Source: Oscillospiraceae bacterium (GTDB lineage Bacteria; Bacillota_A; Clostridia; Oscillospirales; Ruminococcaceae). Taken from it: a stretch of 64,000 nt of DNA. The position numbers were made by a program, and so were the translations under genes. Location: assembly GCA_017829075.1 (NCBI GenBank), contig JAGAJA010000045.1, positions 1-64,000 on the forward strand. Direction: 5' to 3'. This document shows, piece by piece, positions 8,801 to 16,158 of the stretch. Each line of letters starts with the position of its first letter. Position 1 is the first letter of the stretch. The notes below the pieces were generated by a model that ran no database searches, was not told where the DNA came from, and saw nothing but the letters and a program-made list of their open reading frames with translations.

Positions 8801-9603
8801 TCTTTATAGTGCATTTTCTTTAGTTTGTCCAGCGCTCTTTTAGGGATAAGTCCAACGATAAGGGGCTTTATCGCAAACGCTATCCCTATCGGGAACAAAC
8901 CGCAGCGATAGAAGCCTATCCATTTTACTGCCGCTTCATTGAAGCGATAGCGGTATTTCCTTTTTCCATAGGAAACTCTATTCTGGCGATAATAATAAAG
9001 AACCTCATCTATATTTTCGCCCTTAAATCCCGCCGCATACATTCTGAGCAGCATATCATAGTCCTCGCAGCGGGTCACCAGCTTTCGGGAGCTGTATCCG
9101 CCGACTTTTTCCAGAGCCTCCCGCCTGAACATAAGCGTAGGGTGCAGGAAAGGCAGTGTATACAAGAAATCCTTCTTTTTGGGTTTTGAACAAAACCAGT
9201 ATCCCCCAACAGAATCCCCCGGATTGTGTTCAAAATACCGCGCTCTTGTTCCGACAAAATCAATGTCCGGGTAGCTGTCAAGGTATTCTACCTGCTTTGC
9301 GATACGGCCAGGGTGTGATATATCATCTCCGTCCATTATTGCGATATAGTCGCCATTGGCTATATCAATGCAGCGGTTTCTGGCGCCCCCCGCTTTCATG
9401 TTGACGGAATTTTTCAGAAGAACAATCCGGCTTTCACCGGAAGTCATTCTCTTCACAGTGTCGTATGTATCGTCCGTTGACGCGTCATCGCATATTATCA
9501 GTTCAAGATCAGTAAAGCTCTGATCCAGTATGGAATTCACCGCTTCTTTGAGGATATCCATATTGCCTATATTGTATACGGACATTATCACTGATACTTT
9601 CAT
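8794..9603 (-). CDS. Family 2 glycosyltransferase (first gene of wall-polymer operon)
   Basis: A 269-residue GT-A enzyme. VSVIMSVYNI at the start, IICDDASTDDT near 37, MKAGGARNRCIDIANGDYI and IMDGDDISHPGRI near 90 are the nucleotide-sugar and metal-binding motifs of GT2. The region LPFLHPTLMFRREALEKVGGY and CEDYDMLLRMYAAG (with the usual ED catalytic-base motif) supports an active enzyme of the WcaA/EpsJ kind. It would add a sugar to the lipid-linked polymer on the cytoplasmic face. AGGAGG lies just upstream of the ATG. It opens the operon that runs to 1357. Confidence 0.88.
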   Translation of the reverse strand: MKVSVIMSVYNIGNMDILKEAVNSILDQSFTDLELIICDDASTDDTYDTVKRMTSGESRIVLLKNSVNMKAGGARNRCIDIANGDYIAIMDGDDISHPGRIAKQVEYLDSYPDIDFVGTRARYFEHNPGDSVGGYWFCSKPKKKDFLYTLPFLHPTLMFRREALEKVGGYSSRKLVTRCEDYDMLLRMYAAGFKGENIDEVLYYYRQNRVSYGKRKYRYRFNEAAVKWIGFYRCGLFPIGIAFAIKPLIVGLIPKRALDKLKKMHYKDC

Positions 9604-9638
9604 TCTATCCTCCTGAAGTTTCCTGACACTATTGCATC

Positions 9639-9667
9639 ATTATAACACAAAAGCATATTAATTTCAA
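9639..9667 (-). promoter_or_regulatory. Sigma-A type promoter of the wall-polymer operon
   Basis: On the minus strand TTGAAA (9662-9667), 17 bases, then TATAAT (9639-9644), about 35 bases before the GT2 start. Near-consensus boxes with ideal spacing. Confidence 0.75.
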
Positions 9668-10609
9668 GCAAGTAATGTGTTTCGGCATTAACCAGAGATT
9701 GCATCAGCACAGGCAGTTTCAACGCATCTTCCAAGTCCGATTTATCTCATTGCGTCAGATGTTGCATTGTCAATCTCGCCCCGGCAAATCAGCAAAGCTG
9801 TTTATACTTGTCAGGCTGGTGTGTGAAGTGTTTTCAATTATATGTAACACGTCTGGTGCAAGTCCGGATCGTTAAGTATCACATAATAATTAGCAATATT
9901 AACCCTTTTCCTTCCTCAGTTTAGGTTAATTATTCACACTCCCATAAGTAACAATACATTGCCGAATATCCACATTTAATGTCGAAGATACAGAATAAAA
10001 ACCGCTCCCGGAACCGAATCGAGGCTTTGTGGGGGCGGTTTGTTTGTTATGCGAATGCCACAGCAGGCTTACAATCATATCATATGGAGTTTTCTATTCG
10101 ATATAGCGCTTTTCACCGTTTGGATACTCCGCATTGTCGCGCCCGCGTGCTATGGATCGGGTAAAGAGAAGGAAGAATTTGATTCAGTGTGAGTTAACAG
10201 TATATATAATCATTATATACCTACTTATGAGCGTTGTCAATAAACATGGTTCGAAATGACGTTAAAGTGCCGCGAATTTATGTTGCGTTCTCCTCGCGCA
10301 CCTGCCTTTTTGCCTGTCTTATCCTATCCATTCTAACCAACCCCAATCTGGTCTTTAGACTTCATTAGACCTTTGGGAATTTAGTTTACCACTTTTGCGT
10401 TTTTTTGTTCAAGCCGCGGAGGGAGGATACGATACAGCAGGAGAGCCCCAAGCAAAGCTATATGCCATGATAGGAGGCTTAACGACAAATATGGTGCATT
10501 ACACTTTTTGGCTTACAACAAGTTTCCAAAGGCGACCATTTTTTATTTCCTGGCTGCTGCTTTTGCGTGGTATCGCCTTGAACTGCTCTGATCAGTTTAA
10601 TAAATCGAA
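9668..10609. other. Long stretch without a recognisable gene
   Basis: No frame here has a coherent protein pattern with a ribosome site. Stop codons are frequent in all frames, and composition changes from block to block, as in decayed mobile DNA. The only distinct items are the hairpin at 10000-10040 and a purine-rich GGAGGGAGGATAC piece near 10418. It lies between the wall-polymer operon and the resolvase relic, so loss of former element genes is likely (inference). Confidence 0.5.
10000..10040 (+). terminator. Hairpin with T-rich tail, related to one at 1305-1346
   Basis: AACCGCTCCC pairs with GGGGGCGGTT, enclosing CGAATCGAGGCTTTG, and is followed by TGTTTGTT. The stem, the inner GAGGCTTTG and the tail resemble the hairpin at 1305-1346. 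It fits a plus-strand terminator, yet no intact plus-strand gene precedes it. Confidence 0.4.
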
Positions 10610-10839
10610 AGCATGCTCACTGATGATTTTGTTGATAAGGTCAGGGAAGACCAGTTTGAAATATCACCCTCGGTCAAGCGTTCTAGGAGCTTTTCAAGCT
10701 ATGGGCGATTGCGCTTTGTGCCAGTCATCTTCTCGTTGTAGCGGTAGTCAACACCATATTTCTGGAGCATATCAAGCTGACGGTCAAGGTTCTGCTGTTC
10801 CGTGGAAACACGGGCGTAGCCGAATACAAAATTCTTCAT
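10610..10839 (-). pseudogene. Small serine resolvase/invertase, decayed
   Basis: From an ATG at 10839 the frame reads FVFGYARVSTEQQNLDRQ with the catalytic Ser of the YARVS motif, then YRYNEKMTGTKRNRP. A TAG follows where family members have Glu (RPELEKLL), then LEKLLERLTEGD, after which the frame slips and homology ends near 10610. Full-length resolvases are about 190 residues. Two lesions and a missing C-terminal half make it inactive. The start overlaps the stop of the upstream small ORF as TGATG, showing that the two were once co-translated. Confidence 0.75.
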
Positions 10840-11057
10840 CAGAACTCACCGCAATAGTCGTAGGCGCATTCATCGAGGATTTTAGCAAGAGCCTGTTCGA
10901 AATCACCGGGGTGATAGAGCATTTCCTCGATTTCCTCAACTAAATAGCCGCAGCACAGAAGCAGGTCGATGTCCTCTCTTCCAATCTTTCCGGCAAAATA
11001 CCTAAGTCTTGCACACACGAGATTTATACTGAATTCCCGTCCGAAATGATGTATTGA
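10839..11057 (-). pseudogene. Small ORF upstream of the resolvase, possibly fused to IS256 debris
   Basis: An open frame without a start codon encodes about 72 residues. The last 48 (GREDIDLLLCCGYLVEEIEE onward, ending in AYDYCGEF) look like an acidic small protein of mobile-element modules that I cannot name. The first part, SINLVCARLRYFAGK, resembles the IS256 C-terminus LMLVCARLRYVAGK seen at 1.1 and 35.7 kb, and the DNA over about 65 bases is visibly similar too. It is therefore either a chimera or a chance match. Its TGA overlaps the resolvase ATG. Confidence 0.4.
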
Positions 11058-11103
11058 TTACAACAAAAAACGGTCGGCATACCGTTTGTTTGGAGTGTCG
11101 CTT

Positions 11104-11187
11104 TCATAACCACATATTGTATTTTCTGAATGCTTCTTTATAGGCAACCAACTCCGGTGCGCCCATATCGTTATCCAGTTGTAATTA
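11104..11187 (-). pseudogene. Coding debris, 27 codons
   Basis: A short open run reads DNDMGAPELVAYKEAFRKYN and ends at a TGA at 11104-11106. The composition looks like true protein rather than noise, but no start, ribosome site or known family can be given. It lies in the same decayed block as the resolvase relic. Confidence 0.25.
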
Positions 11188-11475
11188 CGCTAAACCAAAC
11201 AATTCTTTTTATAATTGCCGTAGAGTAATGAACAATGAGTTCTCTGTCACCGTTATAGTCAGCCCGGAAGCTGAAGATTTCATGCCTCAGGATCTTTATT
11301 ATCTGGCATACCATATAGTTTATATTATAGCGAAAAATATCAGATAATGTTTTCTGTACATAAAAATTCATCCTTGAAATCGTGGGATTTATATATAATT
11401 ATGATTTACTACTTATTGCTTGTATTCATAAATTAACTCAGTGCGGTCATATTTCCGAATTTCAATAATATATTA

Positions 11476-11542
11476 TAGCAATGGAGTGAAAGAGTACAAC
11501 CTCCCCAACACCATAACATAATGATGAAAGGAGCCATTGCTA
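11476..11542 (+). promoter_or_regulatory. Inverted repeat around the ribosome site of the 45-residue ORF
   Basis: TAGCAATGG at 11476-11484 and CCATTGCTA at 11534-11542 are perfect inverted copies. The second reaches the A of the start codon and lies next to AAAGGAG. In RNA the stem would compete with initiation; as DNA it could be a protein-binding site. No function is shown. Confidence 0.4.
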
Positions 11543-11679
11543 TGACTACATACAAAATAACCACCACCGTGACCTCTCCTGCCGCCAAGCGGGAGCAGAT
11601 GAGAATTAACGCCGCCCGGGAGATATACAAGCAGCTTCTGAAATACCACAGTGAAAAATACTTGAGAAAATCGGCATAA
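11542..11679 (+). CDS. 45-residue protein encoded just before the serine recombinase
   Basis: ATG at 11542 preceded by AAAGGAG encodes a basic, mostly helical 45-residue protein (MTTYKITTTVTSPAAKREQM, then AAREIYKQLLKYHSEKYLRK). It ends 21 bases before the recombinase start, and the two share direction and ribosome-site quality, so they are very likely one transcript. I do not recognise the family. Small basic partners next to large serine recombinases can be directionality factors or element-encoded regulators; that is only a hypothesis here. Too short for most gene finders. Confidence 0.6.
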   Translation: MTTYKITTTVTSPAAKREQMRINAAREIYKQLLKYHSEKYLRKSA

Positions 11680-11700
11680 CGCCACAGAGGAAGTGATAAA

Positions 11701-13188
11701 ATGACGGCAATTTATGCCCGGCAGAGCGTGGATAAAAAGGACAGTATCTCGATAGAAACCCAGATAGAAGCCTGCAAGCGCTGCTGCGACGGGGAATATA
11801 AAATCTACTCGGACAAGGGTTGGAGCGGCAAGAACCTTGAACGTCCGCAGTTCCAGACGCTTCTCGCGGATATAAAATCCGGCGGCATTGAGAAGATTGT
11901 CGTATACAAGCTGGACAGAATAAGCCGCTCGCTGAACGATTTCTCTAACCTCATGGAAGTGTTCAAGAAATACGGCGTGGAGTTCGCGTCCACCGTCGAA
12001 ACCTTTGATACTTCGACTGCGATAGGGCGCGCCATGCTGGGAATAATCATGGTTTTCGCGGAGCTGGAGCGGGAAAATATCCTGTTGCGCGTAAAGGATA
12101 ATTATTATGCACGGGGCGAAAAAGGGCTGTATCTAGGCGGAGTTCCGATTTTTGGATTCGACAAGATACCCACAAGACTGGACGGAATAAAGACTTCGGT
12201 GCTTGTTCCAAATCAGCAGCTTTCCACCGTGGAATACATCTACAACACCTACCGCGAGAGCCGCTGTTCCCTCGGAGATATCGTAAAAGTCCTCAATGAG
12301 CAGGGGATTCCTTCACCCGGCGGCACGGCGTGGGACAGCAGCAAGGTCAGCCGTCTGCTGAGAAGTCCGATTTACGTCTGCGCGGACGTGGAGGTTTACC
12401 GCTATTTCAAGGACAAGGGTGCGAAGATATCCAACCCGGTGGAGGATTTCACAGGGCAGAGAGGGTGCTTTCTGTACGGAAAGCGGGAGTCCAACGAACG
12501 CAAGTACACCGATGTCCGTGACCATGTACTGTCGCTGGGGCTGCATGACGGTGTCATTCCTGCGGATCTGTGGCTGGAGGTTCAGTATAAGATGGATGGA
12601 AATTCCCAGATAAAAAGGGGCAAGAGCGGGAGTTATTCGTGGCTTACCGGGCTTATAAAGTGCGGGAAATGCGGCTATTCCATGCGTGCGATGGGCGGAA
12701 AATACTTCTACTGCACCGGAAAGGCTAACCTTCACCTGTGCGGAGGAATTGACGGAAAGCCAGAAATCGCTGATGTGGAAGAAGCGGTTTATGCTGAATT
12801 GCAGCGGAAATTCGACGAGATACGTGATATAGTAATCGATGAGAAAAAGCCGCAAAGCTCCCCGAAAGCAAACAAACTGAAAATGCAGCTGGAAACGCTG
12901 AACACGCAGATAGACAACCTTGTTGACAAAATCGCGGAAACCTCTGCGGCAATAGGCAAAGTCCTTGAGGAGCGGCTGGAGCGGCTGATAGCGCAGCGGG
13001 AGCAGGTTCATCAGGAGCTGGACAAGCTGGACGGCTCGTCTAAGCCTAAGCAGCGGTATCAGGAACTTATACCGCTTATAGACGAATTCAGCGATATGCC
13101 TATGGAAACCAAACGGGAAATCGCGGGGCAGTTTATCAGCAAGATCCTGCTGTGGGAGGACAGGATTGAACTTCAGTGGAAATTCTGA
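11701..13188 (+). CDS. Large serine recombinase
   Basis: The 495-residue protein has the three parts of large serine integrases. The resolvase-type catalytic domain (1-145) carries the nucleophile in YARQSVDKKDS (Ser9) and the Arg cluster in YKLDRISRSLNDF. The recombinase domain (about 160-270) follows. A zinc ribbon (CGKCGYSMR then YFYC and C) near 322-345 precedes a coiled coil at 365-430. No lesion is visible, so it should be active. It would catalyse integration or excision of an element by cutting two att sites. No other genes of a complete element and no att pair could be recognised around it, so it may be a solo survivor or a cassette recombinase. AGAGGAAG precedes the ATG. Confidence 0.93.
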   Translation: MTAIYARQSVDKKDSISIETQIEACKRCCDGEYKIYSDKGWSGKNLERPQFQTLLADIKSGGIEKIVVYKLDRISRSLNDFSNLMEVFKKYGVEFASTVETFDTSTAIGRAMLGIIMVFAELERENILLRVKDNYYARGEKGLYLGGVPIFGFDKIPTRLDGIKTSVLVPNQQLSTVEYIYNTYRESRCSLGDIVKVLNEQGIPSPGGTAWDSSKVSRLLRSPIYVCADVEVYRYFKDKGAKISNPVEDFTGQRGCFLYGKRESNERKYTDVRDHVLSLGLHDGVIPADLWLEVQYKMDGNSQIKRGKSGSYSWLTGLIKCGKCGYSMRAMGGKYFYCTGKANLHLCGGIDGKPEIADVEEAVYAELQRKFDEIRDIVIDEKKPQSSPKANKLKMQLETLNTQIDNLVDKIAETSAAIGKVLEERLERLIAQREQVHQELDKLDGSSKPKQRYQELIPLIDEFSDMPMETKREIAGQFISKILLWEDRIELQWKF

Positions 13189-13296
13189 TATCTCGTTTGC
13201 AATAGTAATAAATTTAGGTTATATTATCTTCATGTAGCTATATAGGCTATCCGTTTATAACGGCTCATAGAAAGTTCCCCGAAGCTTTTTAATCAA

Positions 13297-13509
13297 ATGT
13301 ACGCAGGCGAGCTATTATGGAAAAAACGTCTTTACAGTGATCCAGCGTACATTGCATCATTAAAAAATACGTTTTCAAGTCTGAATCATTTGGAGATAAC
13401 AGAGCAAAATCTGAATTTGTTTCTATATGGATACAGATTGGATAAGGATCACCAATACGACAAAGACAGACCGTTGTCAAAGCTTACATATGACCTAGGG
13501 AAACGCTGA
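13297..13509 (+). CDS. Hypothetical ORF ending inside a palindromic repeat
   Basis: A 70-codon frame (starting MYAGELLWKKRLYSDPAYIA, with LNLFLYGYRLDKDH later) that stops eight codons into the inverted-repeat element at 13495-13591. There is no ribosome site before the ATG. The protein looks plausible but is not recognised. The most likely reading is a gene fragment cut short by the repeat, followed on the other side by a lone AAGGAGATGAAAAAA start-like piece near 13606. Confidence 0.3.
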   Translation: MYAGELLWKKRLYSDPAYIASLKNTFSSLNHLEITEQNLNLFLYGYRLDKDHQYDKDRPLSKLTYDLGKR

Positions 13510-13591
13510 TTAAAACAAAATCGCCACGCTCAAACCCGCATACTCACGCGGCTGATTTTGTTACGCTTCGCTTTAATCAGCGTATCCCTAG
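13495..13591. repeat. 97-bp inverted-repeat element (MITE-like)
   Basis: Ends CTAGGGAAACGCTGATTAAA and TTTAATCAGCGTATCCCTAG are nearly perfect inverted copies. A second stem, ACAAAATC with GATTTTGT, and an inner CCGC/GCGG lie within. CTAG at both outer ends could be target duplication or part of the stem. It ends the ORF at 13297-13509. A short related piece (AACGCTGATTA) occurs at 48579. This looks like a non-autonomous palindromic element; no transposase with matching ends is in the window. Confidence 0.6.
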
Positions 13592-13638
13592 TGCTGCGCA
13601 AAGAAAAAGGAGATGAAAAAACAATAGAATGCAGACAC

Positions 13639-13667
13639 TTGACATAATGTTAATAGTGTTTTATAAT
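13639..13667 (+). promoter_or_regulatory. Sigma-A type promoter upstream of the HD-GYP gene
   Basis: TTGACA (13639-13644), 17 bases, TATAAT (13662-13667). The transcript would have a leader of about 160 bases before the ATG at 13838. I looked for a cyclic-di-GMP riboswitch pattern in that leader and saw none. Confidence 0.75.
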
Positions 13668-13837
13668 AATATCAACCATTTAAGCTGCTGCTATGTGTAT
13701 AGCAGATATCTCAGATAATGTCACGGCTGAAAACCGCTTTAGTTCCGGATTTTGGAGATTCCCATAACACAATGAACTATTGTTTTGTGCTGAGCAATAA
13801 ATTTTACTGTGCGAAAAAAGTCGGAGGATAGGTCTTT

Positions 13838-15532
13838 ATGGTAACATGGTTTTATTTCATAGTATTTGTTCTGTCGCTGGTTATGACCGGTAGCTTTCTG
13901 TACAGGAATAAAAAGACAGATACGGTGTTTATTCTGTTCAGCATACTTGTTATGATAAACTGTCTTGGAAGATATATGCTTGCCGCTTCTCAGACTCTGG
14001 AAATGGCGCTTTGGGCAAATAAGTTCTTGTATGTGGGAGGCTGCTTTGCTCCGCTTTTGCTGACGTTTATAACTGCAAGGCTTTGCGGCATAAAGATACC
14101 AAAGGTACTTGGAGTTTTCCTGACACTGTATTCCACTGTTGTCATGGCGCTGGTAATGACTATTGGACACTGCGGGATATATTATAAGTCGGCTTCGCTG
14201 GCGCAGGGAGACGGATTCAACTATTTGGTGAAGGATTACGGGCCTCTGCATATCCTTTATCCCATAATGATGATGATGTACGGCGGGATACTTGTTTTTT
14301 ATGTTGTGTATGCGCTGCGCCATAAGCAGAATATTTCTGTCGGTTCGGTAACATTGATAAGTATTCTTGGCTTTGGAATAATCGCACTTTATCTTATAGA
14401 AAGGCTCACCGACTCCAATATTAGCTGGCTTTCAATAGGTTATCTGTTTGCGATATTAATAATGATAAGGCACTTTGAACGGCTGAATATGTATGATATG
14501 TCCGCAAATATCGTAACCTCGATCGAGAAGATGAAAGAATACGGCTACATGGTGTTTGATGACAAGCTGAGGTTCGTCAACGCCAATGATTACATCAAAG
14601 AAATCTTCCCGGAGATCAACGGCTGGACAGTGGACAGCGAGGTTGAGCAGTCCGACAGCTACCTGTACGGAGAGGTCGTCCGTTTTCTGACCAACTGGGA
14701 CGGCGACGATAAAAACGGCAGAAAGACAATAAAAGTAGGAGAGCGCTATCTGGAGCTGAATATCCGCACTATCTCCTACGGCAGAAAGGAAAACGCAGGT
14801 TTCTTGCTGGAATTTGCCGACAGAACGCTGGAGCGGAAGTATTACAATACGATAGAGGATTACAACGCGGATCTTGAAAAACAGGTTGCGGAAAAAACCG
14901 CCCACATACTTCATATCAAGGACATGATGGTGCTTGGCATGGCGGATATGGTGGAAAGCCGCGACAACAACACCGGCGGTCATATAAAGCGCACCAGCGA
15001 GGTTATCCGGGTGTTTGCGCGCCGACTGTCGGGAAGCTGTGGCTGGCTCGGCATTGACGAGCTTTTGCTCCGCCGCATTGAAAAGGCAGCCCCGATGCAC
15101 GATCTCGGAAAAATCGCGATCTCTGACGCGGTTCTTCGCAAACCGGGAAAGTACACCGAGGAGGAGTTCAACGAGATGAAACGTCATTCCGCTGAGGGCG
15201 CGAAAATTGTCGAGAGCATTCTTCGCGGAGTGGAGGACGATGAGTTCGTTGAAATAGCGAAAAACGTTGCGCACTATCACCATGAAAAATGGAACGGCAA
15301 GGGCTATCCGGAGGGGCTTTCAAAGACGGATATCCCTGTTGAAGCGCGAATAATGGCTTTGGCAGACGTTTTCGACGCCCTTGTGAGCAAGCGCTGTTAT
15401 AAGGAAGCGTTCACATACGACAAGGCGTTTGAGATAATTGAGGAGTCGCTTGGCGAGCATTTTGATCCGGAGATCGGCAAGGTGTTTCTGGAATGCCGCG
15501 ATGAGCTTGAAGCGCTGTACAACAGCTTTTGA
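13838..15532 (+). CDS. Membrane HD-GYP phosphodiesterase with PAS-like domain
   Basis: The 564-residue protein has about seven membrane spans in residues 1-215 (a 7TM-type sensor), a PAS-like region at about 225-330, a short coiled linker, and an HD-GYP domain from 355. The metal and catalytic residues are present: GGHIKRT with His382, MHDLGKI with His421-Asp422, HHEKWNGKGYP at 481-491 and ADVFDAL near 510. HD-GYP proteins hydrolyse cyclic di-GMP (or related cyclic dinucleotides). Here HHExxDGxGYP reads HHEKWNGKGYP, with Asn for the usual Asp, a change that may affect activity. GGAGGA precedes the ATG; a strong terminator follows. Confidence 0.9.
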   Translation: MVTWFYFIVFVLSLVMTGSFLYRNKKTDTVFILFSILVMINCLGRYMLAASQTLEMALWANKFLYVGGCFAPLLLTFITARLCGIKIPKVLGVFLTLYSTVVMALVMTIGHCGIYYKSASLAQGDGFNYLVKDYGPLHILYPIMMMMYGGILVFYVVYALRHKQNISVGSVTLISILGFGIIALYLIERLTDSNISWLSIGYLFAILIMIRHFERLNMYDMSANIVTSIEKMKEYGYMVFDDKLRFVNANDYIKEIFPEINGWTVDSEVEQSDSYLYGEVVRFLTNWDGDDKNGRKTIKVGERYLELNIRTISYGRKENAGFLLEFADRTLERKYYNTIEDYNADLEKQVAEKTAHILHIKDMMVLGMADMVESRDNNTGGHIKRTSEVIRVFARRLSGSCGWLGIDELLLRRIEKAAPMHDLGKIAISDAVLRKPGKYTEEEFNEMKRHSAEGAKIVESILRGVEDDEFVEIAKNVAHYHHEKWNGKGYPEGLSKTDIPVEARIMALADVFDALVSKRCYKEAFTYDKAFEIIEESLGEHFDPEIGKVFLECRDELEALYNSF

Positions 15533-15547
15533 TGTTTTTCAGATAAC

Positions 15548-15581
15548 AAATTACCCGTCAGAATTTTCTGGCGGGTAATTT
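15548..15581 (+). terminator. Terminator after the HD-GYP gene
   Basis: AAATTACCCG and CGGGTAATTT form the stem. It is symmetrical enough to work both ways. Confidence 0.7.
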
Positions 15582-15627
15582 GGTGTATCCTCAAATCTGT
15601 GTAAATCAGACGCGCGAATAGTGATCG

Positions 15628-16041
15628 TCATACGGGCAGCCTGTTCAGACCATCGTTAGCAAATTCCATTGACTCAACTGCAACGTCTGCGCTGTTAACA
15701 TCGAATTCGGGATCGGTGTATTTCACAAGCCGTGCGTTGATAATACTGATTCTTAATCACCTTATAGACAAAGTCTATAAGGTGAGCCGCCTGCAAGGCG
15801 GCTAGTCAAAACCTTTGGTTTTGACAGAATCAGTATTGAACGGCTTTCCTGCGGCTTCGCCGCTCCAACCGCTATGGCGGTTGGTTCAACCTATAGACAA
15901 AGTCTATAGGTTGATTAGGAAATAGTATAAGCTGCCACGAAGCTAATATCTTGTCTGAAGCATCATACAGATTAATAACCTCAACCGAACCGGAAACAGC
16001 GGGCGCAGAAACAGAGATTTGATTAATTTCTTCTGATTATT
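15628..16041 (-). pseudogene. Unidentified gene split by a palindrome array
   Basis: On the minus strand, 16041 to about 15925 reads QISVSAPAVSGSVEVINLYD, then ASDKILASWQLILF. After the array, 15836 to 15628 reads SIINARLVKYTDPEFDVNSA, then DVAVESMEFANDGLNRLPV and a TGA. Both halves have convincing protein composition and belong in one direction. Reading through the array meets stops at once. The upstream half begins without a start, so the 5' end is lost as well. The family is not recognised; a beta-rich structural protein is all that can be said. The clean flanks suggest that the array arrived fairly recently. Confidence 0.55.
15742..15925. repeat. Palindrome array with a three-hairpin cloverleaf
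   Basis: An outer stem AATACTGATTC (15742-15752) with GAATCAGTATT (15827-15837) encloses three adjoining perfect hairpins: 15758-15784 (core TATAGACAAAGTCTATA), 15785-15803 (AGCCGCC with GGCGGCT) and 15805-15825 (GTCAAAACC with GGTTTTGAC). Three more follow: GCGGCTTCGCCGC near 15854, CCAACCG/CGGTTGG near 15868-15886, and a second copy of the TATAGACAAAGTCTATA hairpin near 15888-15914. All loops are three to six bases. It lies inside the split gene. Confidence 0.75.
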
Positions 16042-16081
16042 ACAAACCGATTACAAATAGTTACAGTTCAGTCATAAATTA

Positions 16082-16110
16082 TTGACTAATATCAGAGATG
16101 ATGATATAAT
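16082..16110 (+). promoter_or_regulatory. Sigma-A type promoter of the lipoprotein gene
   Basis: TTGACT (16082-16087), 17 bases, TATAAT (16105-16110), about 50 bases before the ATG at 16159. Confidence 0.75.
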
Positions 16111-16158
16111 TCTCTCAGGAAACAAAAATACTTTGCGCCTTGAAAAGGAGTACATATT

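Noticed and set aside
9820..9900. GGTGCAAGTCCGG piece as part of a group II intron or cobalamin riboswitch
   Set aside because: No domain V hairpin, intron protein or B12-box pattern surrounds it; the resemblance is too short.
11171..11371. 66-codon minus-strand open frame in the decayed block
   Set aside because: AT-rich, no ribosome site, no coherent pattern; more likely chance.
13668..13837. Leader of the HD-GYP gene as a cyclic di-GMP riboswitch
   Set aside because: None of the conserved sequence blocks of class I or II aptamers could be found; only the promoter and a normal ribosome site are visible.
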